From: Chloroflexota bacterium
GTDB lineage: Bacteria; Chloroflexota; Dormibacteria; Dormibacterales; Dormibacteraceae
NCBI GenBank assembly: GCA_005880175.1
Contig: VBJR01000398.1
Coordinates: forward strand, 1 to 6,589
Length of the DNA stretch: 6,589 nucleotides
Direction of reading: 5' to 3'
A program made the position numbers and the translations under genes. Under the pieces are notes generated by a model. The model was not told the origin of the DNA, made no database searches, and was given only the letters and a program-made list of their open reading frames with translations. Positions 1 through 4,933 of this stretch are shown in pieces. Within the stretch, counting starts at the first letter, position 1. Every line of letters starts with the position of its first letter.

Positions 1-1
1 C

Positions 2-82
2 ATCGACATCAGTCCCGCCTTCACCGCTCTCATCCGCGAGAACCGCAACCGTCTGAAGCACACTGCCAAGGAGGCTGCGTAG
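2..82 (+). CDS. 3' end of an unidentified gene (partial)
   Basis: The frame is open from base 2 to a TAG at 80-82 and encodes 26 residues, beginning IDISPAF and ending HTAKEAA. The fragment is rich in Arg, Asn and Lys and probably ends in a helix, but it is too short to assign to a family. It ends 2 bases before the GTG of the next gene. The ribosome-binding site of that gene (AAGGAGG, 68-74) lies inside this coding end, so the two were probably co-transcribed. The N-terminal part is outside the window. Confidence 0.6.
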   Translation: MDISPAFTALIRENRNRLKHTAKEAA

Positions 83-84
83 AC

Positions 85-372
85 GTGAGCGGTCAGCATG
101 CACGTGACGACGGGCCGTCTGAAGGCGTTTTGCCCGAGAGGCGGCGCTCCTCCAAGGAAGACGCACGCGATCAGCACCCCGAGCTGCGACTGATCGATGG
201 TGACGAGCGAAGGCGATCGGACCGCGCGGACAGCGCGAAGACGCCAATCAAGCTTCAGCCGCCGACCTTCGTGCCAATGACCGAGCAGGAATATCGCGAG
301 GCGGTCTCGGCCATTGCCGAGCTGCTTCTCTGGGTCTGGGAGGTGAAGCGCCAGCAGCACCCGGCCGCCTAG
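85..372 (+). CDS. hypothetical protein, disordered N-terminus and C-terminal helix
   Basis: This gene encodes 95 residues from a GTG start, with a near-perfect AAGGAGG at 68-74 and 10 bases of spacing, which supports the start. I do not recognise the family. Residues 1-55 are dominated by Arg, Asp, Glu and Ser, with no hydrophobic core, and are probably disordered. Residues 65-90 (MTEQEYREAVSAIAELLLWVW and onward) look like one amphipathic helix, possibly a protein-interaction or dimerisation segment. No Cys pairs, signal peptide or clear membrane segment are seen. It follows the preceding gene closely and is followed by a strong stem-loop (390-430), so it may be the last gene of its transcript. 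Confidence 0.65.
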   Translation: MSGQHARDDGPSEGVLPERRRSSKEDARDQHPELRLIDGDERRRSDRADSAKTPIKLQPPTFVPMTEQEYREAVSAIAELLLWVWEVKRQQHPAA

Positions 373-389
373 TCGTTGAAGGCAACCAC

Positions 390-430
390 GGGCGCTCGTC
401 ACTCAATGAAGAGCAGATGATCGAGCGCCC
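390..430 (+). terminator. stem-loop after the first genes, possible terminator
   Basis: GGGCGCTCG (390-398) is perfectly complementary to CGAGCGCCC (422-430). The stem extends inward by three more pairs (TCA 399-401 with TGA 418-420) past one bulged base (421). The hairpin starts 17 bases after the TAG of the preceding gene. There is no T-run after it, so it is not a textbook intrinsic terminator. U-less hairpins are often proposed as terminators in high-GC actinobacteria. It could instead be an operator or a processing site. Confidence 0.5.
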
Positions 431-459
431 ACATTCGAGCTACCATCGAAAGGTAAACA

Positions 460-496
460 GGCCGTCCGGCCGCTTGGCAGGCACCTCCGGACGGCC
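460..496 (+). promoter_or_regulatory. 10-bp inverted repeat upstream of the accessory operon
   Basis: GGCCGTCCGG (460-469) and CCGGACGGCC (487-496) are perfect reverse complements separated by 17 bases. The repeat ends 22 bases before the GTG at 519 and 10 bases before its Shine-Dalgarno sequence. If transcription starts upstream, this is a leader hairpin that could act in attenuation or translation control. If not, it could be an operator for a dimeric repressor. A small TACC/GGTA repeat lies between the two large hairpins (441-455). No convincing -35/-10 pair was found in 373-518. Confidence 0.45.
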
Positions 497-506
497 CCAA
501 GCCCAT

Positions 507-511
507 AGGAG
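507..511 (+). promoter_or_regulatory. Shine-Dalgarno that sets the start at 519
   Basis: AGGAG lies 7 bases upstream of GTG 519. The upstream ATG at 417 falls inside the first hairpin and has no such site, so the downstream GTG is the better start. Confidence 0.6.
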
Positions 512-518
512 TGGACTC

Positions 519-935
519 GTGTCTGAGCATACCCCACGGACTCTACGTCCGCGCCCCCGCGTGCGCGGACGAACTCGCATCGACCGGGACGCATTGAGCG
601 CACCCGCCGTCCCGAGCGCCCACACGAGGTCGGCCGGGCTCCGGCCACTACTGACCGTCGAGGCGGCGAGGCGCGTTGGCTGGCTGGTCTACCAGACGAG
701 CGACGGCGCCTGGGGACGGCCAGCGACGCGCCACGACCTGTGGGCCTGCAAGCCCGCGAGCTGGCCCTCGAACGTGCAGCCGGCGCGCCGGCACGAGACG
801 TGCGATGACGCGCTGACCGAGGTCGAGGAGCGACTGGCGTTCGACGCCGGCATGACGCGCACGGTGCTCCACGAGACGCTGCTGAACGCTCTCCCTCCGC
901 GCTACCGCGCGCTCATCGAGGGGCGGCGGCGATGA
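519..935 (+). CDS. hypothetical protein, Arg/Pro-rich N-terminus
   Basis: This gene encodes 138 residues when started at GTG 519, which has AGGAG at 507-511. The frame is open further upstream to an ATG at 417, but that start sits in a hairpin and would add a low-complexity leader. I do not recognise the family. The first 55 residues are rich in Arg, Pro and Ala and are probably disordered. The part from about LTVEAARRVGWLVYQ onward looks folded, with aromatic residues and two isolated cysteines (in LWACKPASW and ETCDDAL), and ends in a helical ALTEVEERLAFDAG segment. The TGA overlaps the next ATG as ATGA (932-935), which supports this reading frame and suggests translational coupling. It appears to be the first gene of the long operon running to the integrase. 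Confidence 0.6.
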   Translation: MSEHTPRTLRPRPRVRGRTRIDRDALSAPAVPSAHTRSAGLRPLLTVEAARRVGWLVYQTSDGAWGRPATRHDLWACKPASWPSNVQPARRHETCDDALTEVEERLAFDAGMTRTVLHETLLNALPPRYRALIEGRRR

Positions 936-1195
936 CCATGAAGAGGGTCACGTCGGGCGACTTCACGCTCGTCAGTGACGGCACCGTGATCGGACCGAAG
1001 GACTACATCGAGTCCGAGTGGTACGAGCGGCGAATCGCTCGCATCGAAGCCGGCACCGATGCCGTGTTCAACTACGCGACCCAGAACGAGGGGCAGGACC
1101 CGGTGCGCGCCATCCTCGTGAGCCTCCAGACCCATTACGCAGAGTTCTGCGGTTGGAGGCGCACTCAGGCCATGGTGCGAGGGAGCGAGCGATGA
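932..1195 (+). CDS. small hypothetical phage/element-type protein
   Basis: This gene encodes 87 residues and begins MTMKRVTSGDFTLVSDGTVIGP. GAGGGG at 918-923 lies 8 bases before ATG 932; a second ATG at 938 is a possible start. The protein has a compact beta-rich N-terminus (FTLVSDGTVIGP) followed by helices containing SEWYERRIARIEAGTDAVFNYAT and a C-terminal basic stretch. From memory it resembles small hypothetical proteins of actinobacterial phages and integrative elements, but I cannot name a domain. It overlaps both neighbours by 4 bases (ATGA at 932-935 and at 1192-1195), as expected for a coupled operon. The function is unknown. Confidence 0.7.
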   Translation: MTMKRVTSGDFTLVSDGTVIGPKDYIESEWYERRIARIEAGTDAVFNYATQNEGQDPVRAILVSLQTHYAEFCGWRRTQAMVRGSER

Positions 1196-1725
1196 GCGTG
1201 CTCAGGTGCCGAACCTGCGGCAGCGGCGTTCTGGTCAGGGACGGCGAGTCACAGCCGGACACGTGCAACAACTGCAACCCGGCCGTGCGGAGGCTGATCG
1301 CTGAGGCCGCCGAGCTGAAGGAGACGCTGACGCCCGCCGAGAACGACGAGGTCGAGCGGCGTCACGTGGATGGCCGCGCCTATGTCGTCCTGATCCCTGT
1401 TGAGGGAGAGCCTCGGCTTGAGGCCGCGCCGGAATCCGGCCTTGAGCTGCGCTGGCTCCAGCGGATGGTGGGCGGCTACCTGGAGGAGTTGCGCTCGCCG
1501 CGCCTGGTCGGCACACGCACCGTGATCCTCGTCAACGAGGAAGGGCGCCGTATGGCACTGCCTCGCAACCCGGTCGCCAGCGCCGTCTACGTCGGCGATA
1601 TCGTCGGTCCGGCGGTGCTGGTCGGGGTTGGCCGGCCCCCATTGGGACCTGACCTGCTGCCGCTCACGCACGAGGCGGCCGAGGCGCTGCGTCTGGTGGC
1701 GATCCTGGCCGGGGAGACGGCCTGA
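1192..1725 (+). CDS. zinc-ribbon plus DUF3846-like protein
   Basis: This gene encodes 177 residues. The frame is open upstream, but ATG 1192 has GAGGGAG at 1179-1185 (6-base spacing) and overlaps the previous stop as ATGA, so it is the chosen start. Residues 6-28 carry two CxxC pairs (Cys6/Cys9 and Cys25/Cys28), a treble-clef or zinc-ribbon pattern. A charged helical linker covers about 31-58. Residues 62-165 resemble the DUF3846 family as I recall it: a beta-strand start (AYVVLIPVEGEP), a helix around LQRMVGGYLEEL, the hallmark VILVNEEGRRMALPRNPVA, and the closing VGDIVGPAVLVG. DUF3846 proteins are small, uncharacterised proteins of phages, plasmids and integrative elements. The zinc ribbon suggests nucleic-acid or protein binding (inference). 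Catalytic residues are not evident. Confidence 0.85.
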   Translation: MSVLRCRTCGSGVLVRDGESQPDTCNNCNPAVRRLIAEAAELKETLTPAENDEVERRHVDGRAYVVLIPVEGEPRLEAAPESGLELRWLQRMVGGYLEELRSPRLVGTRTVILVNEEGRRMALPRNPVASAVYVGDIVGPAVLVGVGRPPLGPDLLPLTHEAAEALRLVAILAGETA

Positions 1726-1991
1726 TGGCCGAGGGCGTTCTGATGACAGTCGGCGTCTGCTGGCTCTGCGAGGGAACCTTTGTGTTCCACCCCGGGCTGG
1801 TCCCGTCCCTGCCCATTGACTCGATCACGGGCACCACGCCCGACCAGGGCGGCGATCCGCAGCGAGCGCGGCGGGAGCCGCTGTGTCACGGCTGCGTGCT
1901 TCTCGTCAACCGACTGCGGCGCGAAATTGGCCAGCCAGAGCTGACGATCCCGCCGGGAGCCTACGCACGGGCCGGACAAGCGCACTCATGA
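1725..1991 (+). CDS. small two-CxxC (zinc-binding) protein
   Basis: This gene encodes 88 residues from ATG 1725, which overlaps the preceding TGA by one base (TGATG) and has GGGGAG at 1711-1716. ATG 1743 with GAGGG at 1731-1735 is an alternative that would remove six residues. Cys12/Cys15 (CWLC) and Cys54/Cys57 (CHGC) form two CxxC knuckles that probably bind one zinc. Between them is GTFVFHPGLVPSLPIDSITG and a GGDPQRARREPLC segment. I recall very similar hypothetical proteins in actinobacterial phages and mobile elements, where the function is unknown. The ATGA overlap with the next frame (1988-1991) continues the coupled operon. Confidence 0.8.
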   Translation: MAEGVLMTVGVCWLCEGTFVFHPGLVPSLPIDSITGTTPDQGGDPQRARREPLCHGCVLLVNRLRREIGQPELTIPPGAYARAGQAHS

Positions 1992-2239
1992 CCGCGCCGA
2001 GATGCGCCAGCTGCCTGATCGGCGTTGGAGTCGCTGTCACGCTGCTGGCCAACCCGGTGTTCACGGCCGACGACTCGGCGCTGATCCTTACGCGGCGCCC
2101 GGCCTATCGCTGCTCGGTCTGCGCCCACGTCTGGACGGTCGGCCCTGACCTTGTCGCGACTTCGTGTTGGAGTTCCAGCCCGGACTCGAAGACCGCAGCA
2201 TCGGCCCCTGGGCAACGTGTCAGGGCTGCGCCGAGCTGA
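1988..2239 (+). CDS. zinc-ribbon-like protein, C-terminus probably out of frame
   Basis: This frame encodes 83 residues from ATG 1988, which overlaps the preceding stop as ATGA; there is no clear Shine-Dalgarno, so translation likely depends on coupling. Cys6/Cys9 (CASC) and Cys42/Cys45 (CSVC, in YRCSVCAHVWTV) make a zinc-ribbon pair. From about residue 53 (DLVATSCWSSSPDS) the sequence looks unlike a folded protein and lies over the 5' part of another credible frame (2164-2406). The genuine protein may therefore have ended, or continued in the other frame, near 2145-2160. Either a one-base loss has split one gene, or a deletion has fused the ends of two. The N-terminal 50 residues are well supported; the tail is not. 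Confidence 0.55.
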   Translation: MTAPRCASCLIGVGVAVTLLANPVFTADDSALILTRRPAYRCSVCAHVWTVGPDLVATSCWSSSPDSKTAASAPGQRVRAAPS

Positions 2240-2406
2240 TCCGAAGAGGCAGGCGCGACGGTCTCGTCGAGCGCGGCGTGCTGTCGTTCATCCGTCGCTT
2301 CCCCGAGATGGCTGCGGCCATGCCGCCAGGCCATCTGACATCGGACTTCCGACGACGGTTCAACGCCTTCTGGATCAATCGCATCACCGAGGAGACGCGA
2401 CGATGA
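2164..2406 (+). CDS. Cys-containing hypothetical protein, probably 5'-truncated
   Basis: This gene encodes 80 residues from GTG 2164, the first start codon after an in-frame TGA at 2146-2148. No ribosome-binding site precedes it. The frame already looks coding just upstream of the GTG (PCRDF before VLEFQPG). From memory, a widespread actinobacterial hypothetical family has an N-terminal CxxC followed by a W-x-Y-P-x-x-D-F stretch and then a W-x-x-C-x-x-C segment with LI and DGL. Here only the second half survives: GPWATCQGCAELIRRGRRDGL (Cys19, Cys22). The C-terminus RFNAFWINRITEETRR is basic. Its stop overlaps the next start as ATGA (2403-2406), which shows that this frame was once translated. 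It is likely a remnant, or the 3' part of a frameshifted gene with 1988-2239. Confidence 0.55.
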   Translation: MLEFQPGLEDRSIGPWATCQGCAELIRRGRRDGLVERGVLSFIRRFPEMAAAMPPGHLTSDFRRRFNAFWINRITEETRR

Positions 2407-2678
2407 CACGCGAACTCACTGTCGCTGAGCTGAGCGCCAAGCTGGCGGAGCTGCCGCAGAGATCCATGGTTCGCATCGTCTATCGATCCGAGTTCCCCTT
2501 GCAGGAGGTGGTGCTGGGCGTGGTGTCCAGTGACGAGTTGACCGACGAGGGTAAGCAGGGCGCCACCGCATCTGACGGCGCGCCAGTCGTCTACATCGTC
2601 GCCAACGGCAACCCTGACGCGGGCGGCCCCTACGGTCCTCGGGACGCATGGAGCGCCGTGTGGCGCAAGCGGTTCTGA
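2403..2678 (+). CDS. small hypothetical protein
   Basis: This gene encodes 91 residues from ATG 2403, with GAGGAG at 2389-2394 (8-base spacing) and an ATGA overlap with the preceding stop. The frame is open upstream, but those residues are Arg-rich and lie over the previous gene. The start TRELTVAELSAKLAELPQRSMVRIVY (a helix followed by a strand) resembles many short phage proteins of the kind 'TVAELIxxLxxLPxDxxVxV', as I recall them. The middle has strand-like VVLGVV and VVYIVANG, and the end DAWSAVWRKRF is aromatic and basic. No catalytic motif is seen and the function is unknown. It ends 26 bases before the recombinase-like gene. Confidence 0.7.
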   Translation: MTRELTVAELSAKLAELPQRSMVRIVYRSEFPLQEVVLGVVSSDELTDEGKQGATASDGAPVVYIVANGNPDAGGPYGPRDAWSAVWRKRF

Positions 2679-2694
2679 ACCACAACTCGCTCAT

Positions 2695-2699
2695 GGAGG
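2695..2699 (+). promoter_or_regulatory. Shine-Dalgarno that sets the start at 2705
   Basis: GGAGG lies 5 bases before ATG 2705. Upstream in-frame ATGs at 2648 (within the preceding gene) and 2693 (overlapping this site) have no equivalent signal. Confidence 0.6.
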
Positions 2700-2704
2700 T
2701 GGAG

Positions 2705-3205
2705 ATGCGACAGGTCACCACTACAGAGATCACTCGGGACGGCGCTCGACACGCGCGGCCAATTCGTGTCGTCACATATGCGTACGCCAACGGCAGGACG
2801 GCGGATCAATACCGCTCGCTCGCGACGCAGACGGACGTTCTGCGGCGCCACGCTCAACGCAACGGATGGGCGCTGGTAGGTGAGTTCGCGGATGCCGCGT
2901 CACGTAACATGTCCGATCGTCAGGGTCTGACGCGCGTGCTGTCCGAGGCTCGCGACGGCAGGTATGACGTTCTCCTCGTCTACGCTCTCGACCGCCTGAC
3001 TCGTCGGGCCTGCGAGGGCCTGCAGATCCTCAGCGAGCTGGAGCGGGCCGGTGTGCTCGTCCTGTCGATGGCGGACACCCCTGCACCCGCCGCCCGCCGG
3101 GCGCTTGAGGTGCAGATCCTTGCCGCCTTGGCCGTATACCAGCGCCAGGTCTCACTGCGCGAGCGGCGCTGCCGCGACCGCATGAGGAGGGAGCGATGCC
3201 GGTAG
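2705..3205 (+). CDS. degenerate serine recombinase, catalytic domain only
   Basis: This gene encodes 166 residues. The fold signature of the resolvase/invertase N-terminal domain is clear: RVVTYAYANG near residue 21, SLATQ (38-42), DRQGLTRVLSEARDGRYDVLLVYALDRLTRR (71-101) with the DRLTR motif at 96-100, and an ILAALAVYQRQVSLRERR region (138-155) matching the long-helix start of the family. The usual YARVS active-site motif reads YAYAN (25-29), so the nucleophilic Ser is replaced by Asn29 and the preceding Arg by Tyr27. The canonical AEFER also reads AVYQR. No recombinase domain, zinc ribbon or coiled coil follows: the gene stops after about 155 family residues. It overlaps the start of the full-length integrase by 10 bases. 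It is probably inactive in strand cleavage (inference) but could pair with or regulate the integrase. Confidence 0.88.
   Translation: MRQVTTTEITRDGARHARPIRVVTYAYANGRTADQYRSLATQTDVLRRHAQRNGWALVGEFADAASRNMSDRQGLTRVLSEARDGRYDVLLVYALDRLTRRACEGLQILSELERAGVLVLSMADTPAPAARRALEVQILAALAVYQRQVSLRERRCRDRMRRERCR
3184..3193 (+). promoter_or_regulatory. strong Shine-Dalgarno for the integrase inside the preceding gene
   Basis: GAGGAGGGAG sits at 3184-3193, just before ATG 3196 and within the last codons of the recombinase-like gene, whose TAG is at 3203-3205. The integrase can therefore be initiated independently of, or coupled to, the upstream gene. Confidence 0.65.
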
Positions 3206-4851
3206 TCAGGATCGGCACGCTCACTCGGCGCTCTACGGACGACGAGCACCAGCCCTACTCGATCGAGGCGCAGGACACCCGCCTCGGTTCGTTCATCCAG
3301 AGCCAGGAAGGCTGGGAGCTGACGCGCAAATACACGGACGACATGAGCGGTAGCACGATCGACAGGCCGGGCCTGCAGCGCGCCCTGGCTGACGCTCGTC
3401 TCCATCGCTACGACATCCTGCTCGTGTACCGAGTCGACCGGCTGGCACGGTCGGTCCGCGGGCTTGCTCAGGTTCTCGACGAGCTGGACAAGGCCGGCGT
3501 GATCTTCAGGTCGGCCACCGAGCCGTTCGATACTGGCATCCCGGCCGGGCGGATGATGATCCAGATGCTCGGCGTCTTCGCCGAGTTCGAGCGCGCCACC
3601 ATCATCGACCGCGTGGTCGCCGGCATGGAGCGCAAGGCAGCGCGAGGCGGCTGGAACGGCGGCCCCATCCCCTTCGGCTACAGCATCAATCGGGAGACCG
3701 GATTCCTGGAGATCGAGCCTGGCGAGGCCGAGCTGGTCCCAATCATCTTCGACCGCTACGCCAACAAGCGCGAGGGTTCCCGAGCAATCGCCAACTGGCT
3801 CAACGAGCGCGGCCATCGCCCTCGGCGCGGTGGGCTGTGGAGCTTCCGCTCGGTGCTGACGATCCTCCGGAACCGCGTCTACGTCGGCGACATCTACTTC
3901 CGGGACAGCTGGCACGCGGCGCCCCACCCGCGCTTGGTCGCGCCCGAACTCTTCGAGGCAACCCAGGCGCTCTTGGAGGAGCGCGGCGAGAGCCACGCCC
4001 GGCGCGCCACTAACAGCACCGAGTACCTTCTCGGCGGGCTCCTCGTGTGCCACTCCTGCGGCCACCGCTTCCTCGGCACCGCCGCGCACGGCCGCTCGCA
4101 GCGGTATCGCTACTACACGTGCTACAAGCGGCACCGCTACGGCCTCAGGGGCTGCGCCAGCCCCCGCGTGGACGCCGAGGAGTTGGACCGGGCGGTCCTG
4201 GCCGCCCTTGCGACGACGTTCGAGAACCAGCGTGTGCTGGATGACGCGATCACCGAGTTCCTCGCACGGGCGGACGCGGCTCGGCCGCAGTACCAGGAGG
4301 AGCTCAACGCCGTGGTGGCCGAGGTCCGAAGGACGGAGGCCGCCATCGACCGCTACCTGCAGGCGTTTGAGTCAGGGGCGATGAGCGAGGCTGTCTGCGG
4401 CCCCCGAGTCGAGGCACACACCGACAAGATCCGGGCGCTTCGCATGCGCCAGGAGGAGCTGACGGCCGCCATCGAGGATCAGCAGACGTCGCCCACGCCG
4501 GCCGCGCTCGCCGAGATCAGGGCCATGCTGAGCGAGGGCCTCGACGACGACGCTCCGATCCCACGACGCAAGGCGGTCCTAAACCGACTGATCGCCGAAA
4601 TCAGGATCGAAAGCCCCGCAGCGATCTACCCCACGTTCAAGCTCCCGATGGAGCATCTTAGGGATCAAACGGTTCGACCGCTGTTCCGAGTGGTGGGCCG
4701 CGGTGGACTCGAACCACCTACCTCCGCGATACCGCGCCCTGAGCGGTGTGCCGGTCCGTTCGGTGAACTGGCCCCTCGTCAAGGCAGTGGCGCCGCGTTA
4801 TTCGGCTTGAGTCTTATCAGTCAAGCCACGCTGATTGCGACTACCCATTGA
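3196..4851 (+). CDS. large serine integrase (site-specific recombinase)
   Basis: This gene encodes 551 residues, a typical length for large serine recombinases that insert and excise phages and integrative elements by cutting attP and attB through a phosphoserine link. Residues 4-150 are the catalytic domain: RRSTDD with the predicted nucleophile Ser13, SIEAQ (22-26), SGSTIDRPGLQ, DRLAR (81-85), and the AEFERATIIDRVVAGMERK long-helix start (129-147). Residues 155-265 are the recombinase DNA-binding domain (GGPIPFGY, the GSRAIANWLNERG helix, RNRVYVGDIYF). A zinc ribbon follows (Cys285, Cys288, Cys309, Cys320), then a coiled-coil-rich stretch of about 360-430 and the C-terminal IRIE segment. 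Residues 499-511 (VVGRGGLEPPTSA) are encoded antisense to a tRNA 3' end, and the 40 residues after that are unlike the family, so the native C-terminus changes with integration state. Confidence 0.96.
   Translation: MPVVRIGTLTRRSTDDEHQPYSIEAQDTRLGSFIQSQEGWELTRKYTDDMSGSTIDRPGLQRALADARLHRYDILLVYRVDRLARSVRGLAQVLDELDKAGVIFRSATEPFDTGIPAGRMMIQMLGVFAEFERATIIDRVVAGMERKAARGGWNGGPIPFGYSINRETGFLEIEPGEAELVPIIFDRYANKREGSRAIANWLNERGHRPRRGGLWSFRSVLTILRNRVYVGDIYFRDSWHAAPHPRLVAPELFEATQALLEERGESHARRATNSTEYLLGGLLVCHSCGHRFLGTAAHGRSQRYRYYTCYKRHRYGLRGCASPRVDAEELDRAVLAALATTFENQRVLDDAITEFLARADAARPQYQEELNAVVAEVRRTEAAIDRYLQAFESGAMSEAVCGPRVEAHTDKIRALRMRQEELTAAIEDQQTSPTPAALAEIRAMLSEGLDDDAPIPRRKAVLNRLIAEIRIESPAAIYPTFKLPMEHLRDQTVRPLFRVVGRGGLEPPTSAIPRPERCAGPFGELAPRQGSGAALFGLSLISQATLIATTH
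4691..4726 (-). other. tRNA 3' end: candidate attachment (att) site
   Basis: Read on the minus strand, this is a well-formed tRNA 3' end: T-stem GGTGG/CCACC (4714-4718 and 4702-4706) closing the seven-base loop TTCGAGT (4707-4713), then the acceptor strand GCGGCCC (4695-4701), discriminator A (4694) and CCA (4691-4693). The rest of a normal tRNA is missing: no proper D-arm follows, and the spacing to the next hairpin is too long. It lies in the last part of the integrase frame, the usual place for an att site, and is the source of the GLEPPTSA peptide. The cognate tRNA should start with something close to GGGCCGC; its identity cannot be settled here. The exact crossover point is unknown. Confidence 0.7.
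4731..4747. repeat. 5-bp hairpin next to the tRNA 3' end
   Basis: ACCGC (4731-4735) and GCGGT (4743-4747) flank a seven-base loop, the dimensions of a tRNA anticodon arm. Bases 4768-4774 could pair with five of the seven acceptor-strand bases. The loop lacks the invariant U33 on either strand, the variable region would be 12 bases and the D-arm is absent, so this is not a functional tRNA. It may be a degenerate remnant or part of the element half of the att site. Confidence 0.3.
4804..4827. repeat. 7-bp inverted repeat at the integrase 3' end
   Basis: GGCTTGA (4804-4810) and TCAAGCC (4821-4827) are perfect reverse complements with a 10-base loop. The repeat lies in the non-family tail of the integrase frame, about 80 bases past the tRNA-like segment. 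It could be a terminator stem without a T-run, a protein-binding arm near att, or part of the transfer-origin region. Confidence 0.4.
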
Positions 4852-4891
4852 CTGACTATTCACATTGCGAGCACACTCGAAATGGTCACTC

Positions 4892-4908
4892 AATCATTGT
4901 GAATGATT
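4892..4908. repeat. 17-bp near-palindrome (7-3-7)
   Basis: AATCATT, GTG, AATGATT forms a perfect 7-bp inverted repeat with a 3-base centre. This compact, AT-rich, dyad-symmetric form is typical of an operator or of a relaxosome accessory-protein binding site. Its left arm also overlaps the outer repeat pair 4858-4864 / 4898-4904, so alternative foldings compete. Confidence 0.5.
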
Positions 4909-4918
4909 CGGGGGTGCA

Positions 4919-4933
4919 GGGGGCGGAGCCCCC
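4919..4933. repeat. G5C-GGA-GC5 hairpin
   Basis: GGGGGC (4919-4924) pairs perfectly with GCCCCC (4928-4933) around a GGA loop. CGGGGG at 4909-4914 can compete for the same C-tract (CCCCCG, 4929-4934). I recall comparable G-rich hairpins preceded by GGGTGCA near mobilisation genes of plasmids and integrative elements. It could mark oriT, or act as a U-less terminator for the integrase operon. Confidence 0.45.

Noticed and set aside
373..518. Sigma-70 promoter using TACCAT (441-446) as -10
   Set aside because: No matching -35 hexamer lies 16-18 bases upstream, and the motif is too common to call alone.
417..518. ATG 417 as the start of the 519-935 gene
   Set aside because: It lies inside a strong hairpin, lacks a ribosome-binding site, and would add a low-complexity leader. 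GTG 519 has AGGAG at proper spacing.
2140..2165. Programmed -1 ribosomal frameshift joining the 1988 and 2164 frames
   Set aside because: No slippery heptamer or downstream stem-loop was seen at the junction. A mutation or deletion is simpler.
2980..4134. Long minus-strand open frame of 384 codons opposite the two recombinase genes
   Set aside because: It is antisense to two convincing serine recombinase genes and is low-complexity (Ala, Val, Arg, Leu), as expected from the reverse strand of GC-rich coding DNA.
4691..4774. A complete functional tRNA gene on the minus strand
   Set aside because: Only the T-arm, acceptor 3' strand and CCA are canonical. The D-arm is absent, the variable region is too long and U33 is missing.
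4848..4876. TTGACT at 4848-4853 as the -35 of a promoter for the transfer genes
   Set aside because: No TAnnnT-like -10 is found at 16-18 bases downstream.
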